Part shown: positions 6,559 through 14,762 of the stretch, piece after piece | Numbering within the stretch: position 1 is the stretch's first letter | Layout: the number at the start of each line of letters is the position of its first letter | Source: Oscillospiraceae bacterium | Lineage (GTDB): Bacteria > Bacillota > Clostridia > Oscillospirales > Oscillospiraceae | Assembly (NCBI GenBank): GCA_017461585.1 | Contig: JAFTYM010000020.1 | Location: forward strand, 1 to 32,598 | Length of the DNA stretch: 32,598 bases | Reading direction: 5' to 3' | Notes under the pieces: generated by a model | Told to the model about the DNA's origin: nothing | The model's input: only the letters and a program-made list of their open reading frames with translations | Database searches by the model: none | Position numbers and translations under genes: made by a program

Positions 6559-7635
6559 TTATTTCTCTCCGGTCTTCAAAGAAAAATTATCGGGATCATA
6601 TTTTGTCGCTCTCTCAAGAATTCGCTGGAAACGCTCTATCTTCTTTCTGACCTTTACAGAGTCCATGGTTATCTGCTCATTGTTTTTGTTTTGAGACTTA
6701 AACTGATGAGTGTCGCAGTATATCTGCACCAAAAGCTCATTATCCTGAATAAGATAATCCTCTTCCAGCCACGCAGGGTCAATGTATTCATTGCTCTTCT
6801 CTATGTAATATACCTCTATACCCTGCTTGTGCTGATAGTCCATCTGTGCAACTGCGCTCTCCAGGCCGTTGTCCTCAAGGACAAAAACACGCTGTATTAC
6901 TGCGCCGCCTGCCACTATTGCAGCCTGCTTTTTAAGGTATTCAATAGTAAAATTGTCCTGCCAATAATCACTTACCGCAGTTATTGCCTTAATGCTCTTT
7001 TTGGTAAACTCAATTCCCGAAACGCCAAAGGTGTCCTCTGCGTGAGGATTTGTCCAGTTGGTGCCCTCAAAAAACTCTTCATTTTCCGACAGGAAATCGT
7101 TTATCTTCATACACGCCCACTTTTTAAAGTAATCGTGCTCAACGCCCAGCAGTTTTTTGCGGATATTCTCCAGCGTCTCATAAATGTAGTCGTCACTTGG
7201 CTGGGAATTAAGGTTTTTCAGCAATCTTTCAAAAACCGCATCGAAATACTCCATGGAGCAATCTATGCCGTTCTCTTCAGACAGGGCAGCAATGTCCTCA
7301 GGGAGGTTTTTACCGTCAGGCATTTTAAAGCCGTTTATAAAGATTGGGATGATATTCTTATTACTCTCCAGCGCCAGCTTAATTTCATGACGCAAAAGGT
7401 CATCTTCATCGCTGCATCTGTCAAGACCGCCGTCGGGTATGAGCAGTACAAAATCCTCACACTCGTTTACGGCTTTTGAAATATTCTTTTTAAAACCGCC
7501 CGAAAACAGAGACTCGAAATCAAGAAATACGGAATATCCCTTTTCTTTCAGCTTCTCATAAAAAACTCTCGCATGTGCATCCGATCCGTTTCGTCGGTAG
7601 CTTATAAAAATCTGATATGGCAGCTGTCTTTGCAT
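6559..7635 (-). CDS. TIR-domain protein with uncharacterised C-terminal domain
   Basis: 358 residues. The N-terminus is a TIR domain (about 7-135): YQIFISYRR strand, GYSVFLDFESLFSGG BB-loop, DFVLLIPDGG, and LLRHEIKLAL with E84 at the position of the catalytic glutamate of TIR NAD hydrolases. Such domains cleave NAD+ and can release cyclic ADP-ribose isomers or deplete NAD+. The C-terminal ~200 residues are alpha/beta (IVAGGAVIQRVFVLED, GIEVYYIE, LLVQIYCDTHQF) and I do not recognise the family with confidence. It is the last gene of the operon, 12 bp after luxS, with a GGGGTG ribosome binding site. It could be an effector or a signal-producing enzyme. Confidence 0.88.
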   Translation of the reverse strand: MQRQLPYQIFISYRRNGSDAHARVFYEKLKEKGYSVFLDFESLFSGGFKKNISKAVNECEDFVLLIPDGGLDRCSDEDDLLRHEIKLALESNKNIIPIFINGFKMPDGKNLPEDIAALSEENGIDCSMEYFDAVFERLLKNLNSQPSDDYIYETLENIRKKLLGVEHDYFKKWACMKINDFLSENEEFFEGTNWTNPHAEDTFGVSGIEFTKKSIKAITAVSDYWQDNFTIEYLKKQAAIVAGGAVIQRVFVLEDNGLESAVAQMDYQHKQGIEVYYIEKSNEYIDPAWLEEDYLIQDNELLVQIYCDTHQFKSQNKNNEQITMDSVKVRKKIERFQRILERATKYDPDNFSLKTGEK

Positions 7636-7647
7636 ATCTTCACCCCA

Positions 7648-8109
7648 TCACTCTTTATATTTCATGTTCTCCGGTGTCCAGTTTTCAATAACTTTCAGCA
7701 TCTCCGCAGCCTCTCTTTTTGCTGCATCAAGATCGTGCTCCAGATAGTTGCCGCACTCTCTCTGTTTTGCCCCGGGAACTTCGCCCTCAAACTTCGCAAT
7801 AAAGGAAAACGCGTTTTTAACAAGACTTATCACTTCTGCTTTGCTTACAGTATCGCGCACAAGGAGATAAAACCCTGTTCTGCAGCCCATAGGTCCAACA
7901 TAAATCACACGGTCACTATAGCTTCCGTTTCGTGCGTACGTGGCAAAAATGTGCTCTATGGTGTGCATCGCTCCGTTGGAAAGATAGTCTCCCTTGTTGG
8001 GCACTTTCATTCTCAGATCGTAAGTAACAACATCTCCGTCGATTCTGGAAACATATATACCTCTTTCCAAAACGTCATGATTTATGGTAAAGCTTGCTAT
8101 TGTTTTCAT
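7648..8109 (-). CDS. luxS: S-ribosylhomocysteine lyase (LuxS family)
   Basis: 153 residues with the LuxS metal motif HTIEH (H49, E52, H53), the catalytic cysteine in GPMGCRTGFYL (C76) and the third metal ligand in ECGNYLEHDL (C119). LuxS splits S-ribosylhomocysteine into homocysteine and DPD, the precursor of autoinducer-2, in the activated methyl cycle. All key residues are present, so activity is likely. The start at 8109 has AAGGAG 7 bases upstream. An alternative start at 8127 would overlap the RyR gene stop as ATGA and add six residues. Its place inside an operon of TIR, RyR and AAA proteins, rather than beside methionine-cycle genes, is unusual. Confidence 0.93.
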   Translation of the reverse strand: MKTIASFTINHDVLERGIYVSRIDGDVVTYDLRMKVPNKGDYLSNGAMHTIEHIFATYARNGSYSDRVIYVGPMGCRTGFYLLVRDTVSKAEVISLVKNAFSFIAKFEGEVPGAKQRECGNYLEHDLDAAKREAAEMLKVIENWTPENMKYKE

Positions 8110-8123
8110 TTGAGTCTCCTTGG

Positions 8124-8405
8124 TCATGCTTTTTCGATTCTGTATCCCAATGCCATTATCAGCTTCAGAGTTCCCATAGCCGTATTGCGGTCATAGTCCT
8201 TTTCACTCTCCGGAAGCTCATTATATGGCACCATACAGGGCGTGGTCTTTTTCTCGCTGTCCTGCTTTTCGCCATACGTCCAGCCCTCTGCAATACGCCC
8301 CTGTGCCCATACCTCATGGACATTTTCTGCTATTTTCTCCGTCAGCGCCACAAGCTCCTCAGGAAGTTCGATATGGTCTGTGTTAAAAGGTTTTGGTGTA
8401 TACAT
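8124..8405 (-). CDS. Stand-alone RyR domain protein
   Basis: 93 residues, almost entirely one RyR (ryanodine receptor repeat) domain: LVALTEKIAENVHEVWAQ, GWTYGEKQDSEKKTTPCMVPY, LPESEKDYDRNTAMGTLK and a final LGYRIEK. The W, GW-YG, P-C-VPY and YDRNT-A-TLK positions match the family closely. Bacterial RyR domains are thought to bind small, possibly nucleotide-derived ligands, by analogy and gene context. A second RyR domain is fused to the TrkA-like protein in the same operon. The start has AGGAGG upstream. Downstream it touches luxS (ATGA overlap possible), implying coupled translation. Confidence 0.9.
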   Translation of the reverse strand: MYTPKPFNTDHIELPEELVALTEKIAENVHEVWAQGRIAEGWTYGEKQDSEKKTTPCMVPYNELPESEKDYDRNTAMGTLKLIMALGYRIEKA

Positions 8406-8423
8406 TCTGTTCCTCCTGTCTGC

Positions 8424-9494
8424 TTACGCGTCAAACGCAGACTTTACAAGTTCTGCAAAAACCCGCACTTTTTCTTCAAGGGGCGGATTTTTGCCGTCAA
8501 ACCACTCCTGTCTGCACAGGTAATAGTCACACTCGTCATTGAGCTCTGTGTCATCAATGAGAAACGGCATTATTTTTATTCCGTCACGAAGTCTGGAAAA
8601 AGCCTTGTCTATTTCATTCAAAACATGAGGTGAATTAATAGAATCACGGCTTATCAATACAACAAACACCTTTGCCGCTCTTATTGCGGCAACTATCTGT
8701 TTTGCAAAAGAGCCCTCTGTCATATTTCGTGTGGCTATCCATGTGGAAACGCCTCTTTTGCCAAGCTCATCTGCCAAAAGATCGGCTGCATGCTGATCTT
8801 TTGTGGAATAGCTGATAAACACATCGTGGCTTTCCTTTTTGTTATGAACATCGTATTTGCACTTTGTGTCCAACACTTTAAGTTCTGCGCTGTCATATCC
8901 GATGACTTTTGGAAAATCACCGATACTCAGCTTGTCGGAATACACGGCATACAGAGACACCTCAGGAAAATATACAGACTTTTTCGCCGCTTTTACATTA
9001 AATTCATTCATGAATTCAACTGTATTCATCTCATGGATCTTCATAAGCTCCGCAGGAAACATGTTTCTGTAAAATTCCTGTGTAAACGCAATAACCTCTG
9101 TGCGTATTACGACTTCATCCCCGGCGATCTTTTTTATCCGGGCACTTATATAATCTGCCAGCTCAAGTACAACCGCAGACCCGAAGCCGCCGAAAGTCGT
9201 GGTGATAAATCTCAATTCAGCCTCATCTGTGTCAAAAAAATCATCTACCACGTCGGGGAATTCTCCCTTGTAAAGGCTGTGTCTGAACATATCTCTGCCG
9301 AGAGCGCGCAAACAACCTGTTCCGTAAGGGTAGTTTTCAAACAGAACCCGCTCATCACTATCGTCAAACTCGTGATTTTCCCGCTTATCGCTGTCAACAT
9401 ATAAAAATCTGACACCGTCGCTGTCTGAAAATCTCACAAATTCTTTCAGAGCACGGCATCCAACACCGCCGACTCCTATATAACACTTTTTCAC
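8424..9494 (-). CDS. Tubulin/FtsZ-like domain fused to a C-terminal TIR domain
   Basis: 356 residues, GTG start with AAGGAG upstream. Residues 1-~215 look like a divergent tubulin/FtsZ-superfamily nucleotide-binding domain: an N-terminal strand and glycine loop (YIGVGGVG, 5-12), FLYVDSD (30-36, like the T3 region) and TTTFGGFGSAVV (98-109) at the place of the tubulin signature GGGTGSG, with the final GTGSG degenerated. Residues 224-~315 are a TIR domain (DVFISYSTKD, GVSTWIATRNMTEGS, AKVFVVLISRDSINS) with E294 in LNEIDKAF at the catalytic-glutamate position. It lies between the ClpB/FtsH hybrid and the RyR gene. A filament-forming or GTP-sensing scaffold carrying a NAD-cleaving domain is the obvious reading, but it is inferred. 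Confidence 0.85.
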   Translation of the reverse strand: MKKCYIGVGGVGCRALKEFVRFSDSDGVRFLYVDSDKRENHEFDDSDERVLFENYPYGTGCLRALGRDMFRHSLYKGEFPDVVDDFFDTDEAELRFITTTFGGFGSAVVLELADYISARIKKIAGDEVVIRTEVIAFTQEFYRNMFPAELMKIHEMNTVEFMNEFNVKAAKKSVYFPEVSLYAVYSDKLSIGDFPKVIGYDSAELKVLDTKCKYDVHNKKESHDVFISYSTKDQHAADLLADELGKRGVSTWIATRNMTEGSFAKQIVAAIRAAKVFVVLISRDSINSPHVLNEIDKAFSRLRDGIKIMPFLIDDTELNDECDYYLCRQEWFDGKNPPLEEKVRVFAELVKSAFDA

Positions 9495-9506
9495 AAAAAC
9501 AGCTCC

Positions 9507-12500
9507 TTATACCTTTTGTGATAAAACTGCATCTATCTCTTTTCCGTTTAAGTGGTTTTTCTTCATAAGCTCACTGACCAGCGCATCTATAACGGCTTTG
9601 TTCTCCGATATAAGTGCGATGGCGCGTTTCATCTCTTCATCCAGCATCTTGTTTACAGCATCTCTAACCTGAACAGAAAGCTCGCCTGAGCGCGCGTTCT
9701 GAGGATCAATTACAGCAAGACCAAATGCCTCATCCATGCCGTATGTACAGATAATGTGCTGGGCTGTACGTGTGGCAGCCTCCAGATCACCGCCGGCGCC
9801 TGTGGATATTCCTTCTTTTTCTCCGTAATAGACTATTTCAGAGGCTCTTCCGCCCAAAGATGTGCGGATTTTTGCAAGGAGCTCATCTTTTGTATAGATT
9901 GCTTTACCCTCGTTGTCGGCGTGCTGCATATAACCGCCGTGGTCACCTCTTGCAACGATTGTGAGATAAGTGGGGCACTCTCCGCTGTGCCAGCAGATAA
10001 AGGCATGTCCTGCCTCGTGGCGCGCAACTCTCTCCAGCTGCGAAATATCCCACGCTTTTTCCTCTCCGCTGTTAAATGTCTCGAAGGCATCCTCTAAAAT
10101 CTCGTCTGTCACTTTAAGCTCTCCGCTTCTTATGGCGGTTCTGAGCGCAAGCTCCATTACGGACTCCAGCTCTGCAAGGCTCATGCCCGTGGAGCGCATG
10201 GCGATATTGTCGATTTCGCTCTCAGAGACAGCAAATGCTTCGTTTTTCGCCATCTGCATCTTTATATATTTTGTGCGGCCGTCGCGGTCAGGCAGATCAA
10301 TGTGAACTCTTCTGTCAAATCTTCGCATAAGGGCGGGATCCAGACTCTTGGCCTTTCCCGGCTCTACATCAAAGTTTGTGGCAGCAAGTACAAACACAGG
10401 CTTGGAGGGGTCGTTTTTAAATCCGTCTATCTCTGTTAAAAATGCAGTCAGCGTCTCTTCGCTTCCTGCGCCGTGGTCGCCGCCGCGGCGTTCTTTTGCT
10501 ATCGCGTCTATCTCGTCAATAAACAGGATTGCAGGTGCATACTTGCGGGCTGTGCGGAAAAGCTCGTGCACTCTGTCTGCGCCCTCGCCCACAAATTTCT
10601 TTAAAAACTGGTTGCCTTCCGCTGCGATGAATGTTACATCAGACTCGCTTGCCATAGCTTTTGCAAGCATGGTCTTACCGGTTCCCGGAGGTCCGTATAA
10701 TAGAACACCTTTCGGTGCTTTTACACCTGTTCCCAAAAACTTCTTCGGATTTTTAAGATATTCAACGAAATACTGCAGTTCCTTTTTTGCATCATCAGCG
10801 CCGATGATGTCATCGAACTTCACATTGGGTTTGGACACTCCGCTGAGCACGTTCTGTCCGTCCTCCGGATCTACTGCAACGCTCATTTCAAAGTCAAAAA
10901 GCTTTATAACAGCAGTTTTTCCCTCATCTGTCAGATACTGTGCAGTCTCAAAGGACACAAGCTTATTTGCTTTTGCCAGCATATTCATGCTTCTCTGCTG
11001 ATGAATATTGTCGCAGACCTGAGCTATCTTCTCTGCGCCGTCCTCCGCGTTGATAACACCGCGCACACCCAGCTTTGTATAAGACAGCAAAACTTCATCG
11101 CCAAAGGGTGTATCTCCGTTCTGTACAAGATAAACGGGGATGTCCCGGTAGTTCTCACGAACAAATTTAAAGAAGTCTCTTGAAGGAGAATTAACGTCCT
11201 CAAGATTTAAGTATCCTCTGTCTGCCGTTTCGCCAAACAGAGGATCAATAACGATCATCTGAATATCGTACTTAGACAGCACTTCTTTTCCCTCTGCAAC
11301 AGTCTGCACAGCGGTCACATGCTGTTTCTCTCCTGCCTTAAGCTCTTCTCCAAACAGAAGGACCTGATGAGTCTCGGTGTTTTCAAACAATGCACGGATC
11401 TCGGCATTTTCCGGAAGCTCAACGGTCATGGATATTTTATCCAGACCGCTTATACCGCCAAAACCATTTTTATCGGTAACAAGTCTGAAAAGCTCAAACA
11501 ATTCATCATCAAAAAATGTTTCCGCACGGCTTCTGACGGTTCTCGCATCTGCTGCACCGCCCTCTGCAAACAGCAGCGCGGTGAACACCTTTTCGTCTAT
11601 ATCAACATCAATGCCTATCTCATTTTCAAAGTTCTCAGCATGGCGCAAAACCTCACGTTTTGCAATATCCCGCAGATTGTGAGATGCCATTCTGTTGAAC
11701 ATTACCACATTGCCCGATGCAAAGCGCGAGCAAATTGCAGCAGGAAAATAAGGCACGCCCGTCTCTGGATTTACGTCGTTCTGCAGCGCTTTAAGTATGA
11801 CCTTTCTGGAAACACCGGAAAAATCTCCGCTCTCGCTGTTTTCATAAAGCTGTCTGCCTGCGTTTGTGGTAAAAATAAGTATTGCCTGAGAGAAGGATAC
11901 CTCTGCGTCGGTATAGTTATCCCTCAGTCTGCCTGCGTCGAGCAGCTGCAGGAACAGGTGGATAACATTGATATGCGCTTTCTCTATTTCATCAAAAAGC
12001 AGAACACAGCAGGGATTTTTCTCAACAAAAGAGGTTACGTTGCCTGCTTTTCCGTTTTTATATACTTTATCAGAACCGCAAAATTCAATATTCGCTTCTT
12101 TATCTGCGTATTCGCTCATGTCAAACCGCATAAACGGTCTTCCAAGCGCCTCTGCAGCCTTTTCCGCCAGGAATGTCTTTCCTACACCCGGAGGTCCTGC
12201 AAAAAGGAAAGTTGCGCCCGGACGCACTCGGGACTTATCTGTCATCGCCAGCATTTCTGCCTGGAAAAATCCCGTAGCAAAAGTGCTTACGGCATTATCC
12301 TGTCCAAACACGCTGCCAAGAAGCCCGGTTCTGATCTCTTTCACTTTCAAAACCAGCGTTTCTAACCATGTTTTTGCGTTTTCAGGCTTAGGCTCTTCAG
12401 CATGAGAAGCGACTTCAAACAAATCTTCGTCAATGTCTACGCCGTATTCAGAAATATAGTCAATCGGCATTATCGGATCTTCTTCCGGCACATTTCCGTT

Positions 12501-12890
12501 ATTGACGATCACCTTTATCGTCCCGGAAGGATCTGCAAAAATACACTCTACAACGTCAGACAACGTAATCATATCTCCGTTACGGGCAGCCACTTTGTTT
12601 TTGGCTGCCATCAAGATCTTCTGCATGTAAATTTTATCTGCAAGTCCTGCCACGGGATGTGCTCTGATATGTTTCATCAGAACATTGCGCATAACAGAAA
12701 GAGATATGCCTGTTCCGCGGATAAGCTTTACAAAAGAAGAGTCCTGTCCCATATCTCCGTATTTTTCTACATGATCAATGGTAACGACCATTATTTTTTC
12801 TGCCGTTGCATAAGAATCGCTTCCGTCGCCTACTGACGCTGCGTTTTCCAATATCATTTTCAGCAGATTACTGTTTACGATTTCTTTCAT
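9507..12890 (-). CDS. Hybrid ClpB-like AAA+ / receiver-like / FtsH AAA+ zinc protease
   Basis: 1127 residues. An N-terminal helical segment (1-130) is loosely Clp-N-like. A Clp/Hsp100-type AAA+ module follows with Walker A GPPGVGKT (232-239) and Walker B LLFDEIEKAH (297-306). Residues ~506-635 resemble a receiver fold (IQMIVIDP, IPVYLVQNGD, LGVRGVIN) but lack clear phospho-acceptor chemistry. The C-terminal half is FtsH-like: Walker A GPPGTGKT (733-740), Walker B LFIDEIDA, arginine-finger region ALMRRFDR, then an M41 protease with HEAGH (958-962) and third zinc ligand D1035 in the GGDLEAAT segment. FtsH's N-terminal membrane helices are absent, so it is probably soluble. It likely unfolds and degrades specific proteins, possibly the tubulin-like partners. 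It starts 20 bp after the TrkA-RyR gene. Confidence 0.92.
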   Translation of the reverse strand: MKEIVNSNLLKMILENAASVGDGSDSYATAEKIMVVTIDHVEKYGDMGQDSSFVKLIRGTGISLSVMRNVLMKHIRAHPVAGLADKIYMQKILMAAKNKVAARNGDMITLSDVVECIFADPSGTIKVIVNNGNVPEEDPIMPIDYISEYGVDIDEDLFEVASHAEEPKPENAKTWLETLVLKVKEIRTGLLGSVFGQDNAVSTFATGFFQAEMLAMTDKSRVRPGATFLFAGPPGVGKTFLAEKAAEALGRPFMRFDMSEYADKEANIEFCGSDKVYKNGKAGNVTSFVEKNPCCVLLFDEIEKAHINVIHLFLQLLDAGRLRDNYTDAEVSFSQAILIFTTNAGRQLYENSESGDFSGVSRKVILKALQNDVNPETGVPYFPAAICSRFASGNVVMFNRMASHNLRDIAKREVLRHAENFENEIGIDVDIDEKVFTALLFAEGGAADARTVRSRAETFFDDELFELFRLVTDKNGFGGISGLDKISMTVELPENAEIRALFENTETHQVLLFGEELKAGEKQHVTAVQTVAEGKEVLSKYDIQMIVIDPLFGETADRGYLNLEDVNSPSRDFFKFVRENYRDIPVYLVQNGDTPFGDEVLLSYTKLGVRGVINAEDGAEKIAQVCDNIHQQRSMNMLAKANKLVSFETAQYLTDEGKTAVIKLFDFEMSVAVDPEDGQNVLSGVSKPNVKFDDIIGADDAKKELQYFVEYLKNPKKFLGTGVKAPKGVLLYGPPGTGKTMLAKAMASESDVTFIAAEGNQFLKKFVGEGADRVHELFRTARKYAPAILFIDEIDAIAKERRGGDHGAGSEETLTAFLTEIDGFKNDPSKPVFVLAATNFDVEPGKAKSLDPALMRRFDRRVHIDLPDRDGRTKYIKMQMAKNEAFAVSESEIDNIAMRSTGMSLAELESVMELALRTAIRSGELKVTDEILEDAFETFNSGEEKAWDISQLERVARHEAGHAFICWHSGECPTYLTIVARGDHGGYMQHADNEGKAIYTKDELLAKIRTSLGGRASEIVYYGEKEGISTGAGGDLEAATRTAQHIICTYGMDEAFGLAVIDPQNARSGELSVQVRDAVNKMLDEEMKRAIALISENKAVIDALVSELMKKNHLNGKEIDAVLSQKV

Positions 12891-12909
12891 AAAATGCTCT
12901 CCTGTTCAG

Positions 12910-14715
12910 TTACGCTTTTCCGACTCGTCTGTCTTTATCCAAATCCTCATCTGTCAGGCGATGTGTCGGCACCATATTGTGATGCATCTTTCCCAGTTCG
13001 TTTCTGCTTGAAGAGTCATCGGATCCGCTGTATACAAATCCTTCAGATCTCATATATGCAAACCAGCGGCAATGCTCAAGGTCTTCTATCGCCTTGTTTC
13101 TCTTTTTCTCTTCCTCGGTCATCTCTTCTTCAGGCTTGTCTATAAACTGCAGGTTGCAATGGATGCGAGCCTTCTTGTGCAGCGCCGTTGCCACAGAGGA
13201 GCGGTAGTTATACTCAATGTCCCAAAACTCCTCTTCTTTGGCGTTGTCCCAAGCCATGTGGCATTTGAGCGCAGCATCTTCAACCTCTGAATCAATGATG
13301 ACCTTTTCCGTGTAAGAGGAGTCTATATCGCCGATAAATCTGATATCATACGTCTGATTCTTATGGTTTTTGATGCCCTCAAGTGCAGCTCTCTCCTCGC
13401 TGCTGTGGACCACAGCAACAATTACAGGCTTGATTCGAAGTCTCTCAAATCGCATACGCAGATCGGCAGCGACTCTGACGTTGTCCTCATCTGTGCCTAA
13501 TGCGACAAATACATAAGTCGCATCCTTAAGTTCCATTATCTTTTCTGCAAAATCATGTGTATTTGCATCAATATCCGAATGCACTTTTATCTCATAGTGC
13601 GGATGACCTTCAGCGATAACTCCCTGATTTTCCTTTTCAATCATCTCAGGTGCCAGATAAGCAACCCGGGATTCTGCATTTTTGTCCTTGTCAAATGCGG
13701 TGATCTTCAGCTTATAATCCACCATCTGACCGTACCAGGACAACGCTCTGAGCATTGTTGTGCCGTACTGTCCCAAGCCTACGATAACTGCAGAAATACA
13801 CTTTGTGCCGCTTTCGTCAGCCTTGGCGCTGTCAAACAGCAGATGACCTTCGTCATACAGAAGGCGGCTGATAAGGGAGTGTATCTCGTCAATACGGCGA
13901 ACAGTCATTTTTCCTCTGGGCGTAGACGCAAGGACAAGCTCGCTTTCTGTAGCGGTGGAGAAGAGATAGAGCATGGTATTCTCTCTGTCTTTATGCTCTG
14001 CTATAAGCTTAAGTGTCTGTCGGAGGTTTTCCGTCTCATTGCCTCCCACTACGAAAAACCACGTCTTTTTTGTGAGCTTATCCAATCTGAATCTGATTGA
14101 AAGAATATCTTTTTTAAAGCATATTGCGTCTATTTCCGCAGCCTGCTCAATAAGCTCTTTTTCGGTTTCGGATTCTGCCTCGTTTACACCTGCAAACACA
14201 AGCAGCACATCCGGATTGTTCTTACGCAGATCTTTTGCCAGCGCAACAGATCTCTCGTTGATTTCGGAAAATATGTAAGTTTCCTTGTTTCTGCGAACAA
14301 AATACCTGATGTATGCGTTGACATCCTTAAAGAAGGACAGAACAACACCAAAGGTAAAGAACGGAGCTGCCACCATGATTACCAGCGTATATGTCAGATA
14401 AACGGTGTTGAAAACATTGCCGCCTGCAGCAACTGTCTCCATAAAGAAGGAATAGTCTCCGTCCAAAGTGAATGATCTGAGCACGCTGTAAAGAGACACC
14501 AAAACCGCCTGCGGTCCTCTAAAGCTCGTTGCGGACGCATTGTAATAGTATGGCATATACAGAAAAAATGCAGATACAGCCACACCTATGAACAAAATAT
14601 TGAAACTGCGCAGCAGCTTATGGCGCTTGATCTTGTTCTTCTCACAGTAAATAACCGCAAAAATCGCCGCAGCCAATATTACTACGGAAATGATAAACTG
14701 TACTGTCCAACTCAT
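12910..14715 (-). CDS. Membrane TrkA/RCK-like protein with C-terminal RyR domain
   Basis: 601 residues from the ATG at 14715, with AAGGAG 8 bases upstream; a GTG one codon earlier is possible. Three membrane helices lie in the first ~130 residues. Two Rossmann-type modules follow: one at about 145-260 without a clear dinucleotide loop, and one at 305-470 with VIVGLGQYGT (GxGxxG, 314-319) as in TrkA-N/RCK domains that bind NAD(H) or nucleotides and gate ion transport. Residues ~540-600 form an RyR domain (DLEHCRWFAYMRSEGFVYSG, KMHHNMVPTHRL). No selectivity filter is evident, so it may be a receptor or channel-like protein rather than a potassium channel. It could couple a nucleotide signal made by the TIR proteins to the membrane. 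Confidence 0.87.
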   Translation of the reverse strand: MSWTVQFIISVVILAAAIFAVIYCEKNKIKRHKLLRSFNILFIGVAVSAFFLYMPYYYNASATSFRGPQAVLVSLYSVLRSFTLDGDYSFFMETVAAGGNVFNTVYLTYTLVIMVAAPFFTFGVVLSFFKDVNAYIRYFVRRNKETYIFSEINERSVALAKDLRKNNPDVLLVFAGVNEAESETEKELIEQAAEIDAICFKKDILSIRFRLDKLTKKTWFFVVGGNETENLRQTLKLIAEHKDRENTMLYLFSTATESELVLASTPRGKMTVRRIDEIHSLISRLLYDEGHLLFDSAKADESGTKCISAVIVGLGQYGTTMLRALSWYGQMVDYKLKITAFDKDKNAESRVAYLAPEMIEKENQGVIAEGHPHYEIKVHSDIDANTHDFAEKIMELKDATYVFVALGTDEDNVRVAADLRMRFERLRIKPVIVAVVHSSEERAALEGIKNHKNQTYDIRFIGDIDSSYTEKVIIDSEVEDAALKCHMAWDNAKEEEFWDIEYNYRSSVATALHKKARIHCNLQFIDKPEEEMTEEEKKRNKAIEDLEHCRWFAYMRSEGFVYSGSDDSSSRNELGKMHHNMVPTHRLTDEDLDKDRRVGKA

Positions 14716-14762
14716 CACATCGTCTCCTTACATCGTGTAATTCTGAGTTTAAACGTTTAATC

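Noticed and set aside
6541-7479. A 312-codon plus-strand open frame opposite the TIR gene
   Set aside because: The minus-strand TIR protein has recognisable motifs and a ribosome binding site; the plus frame has neither.
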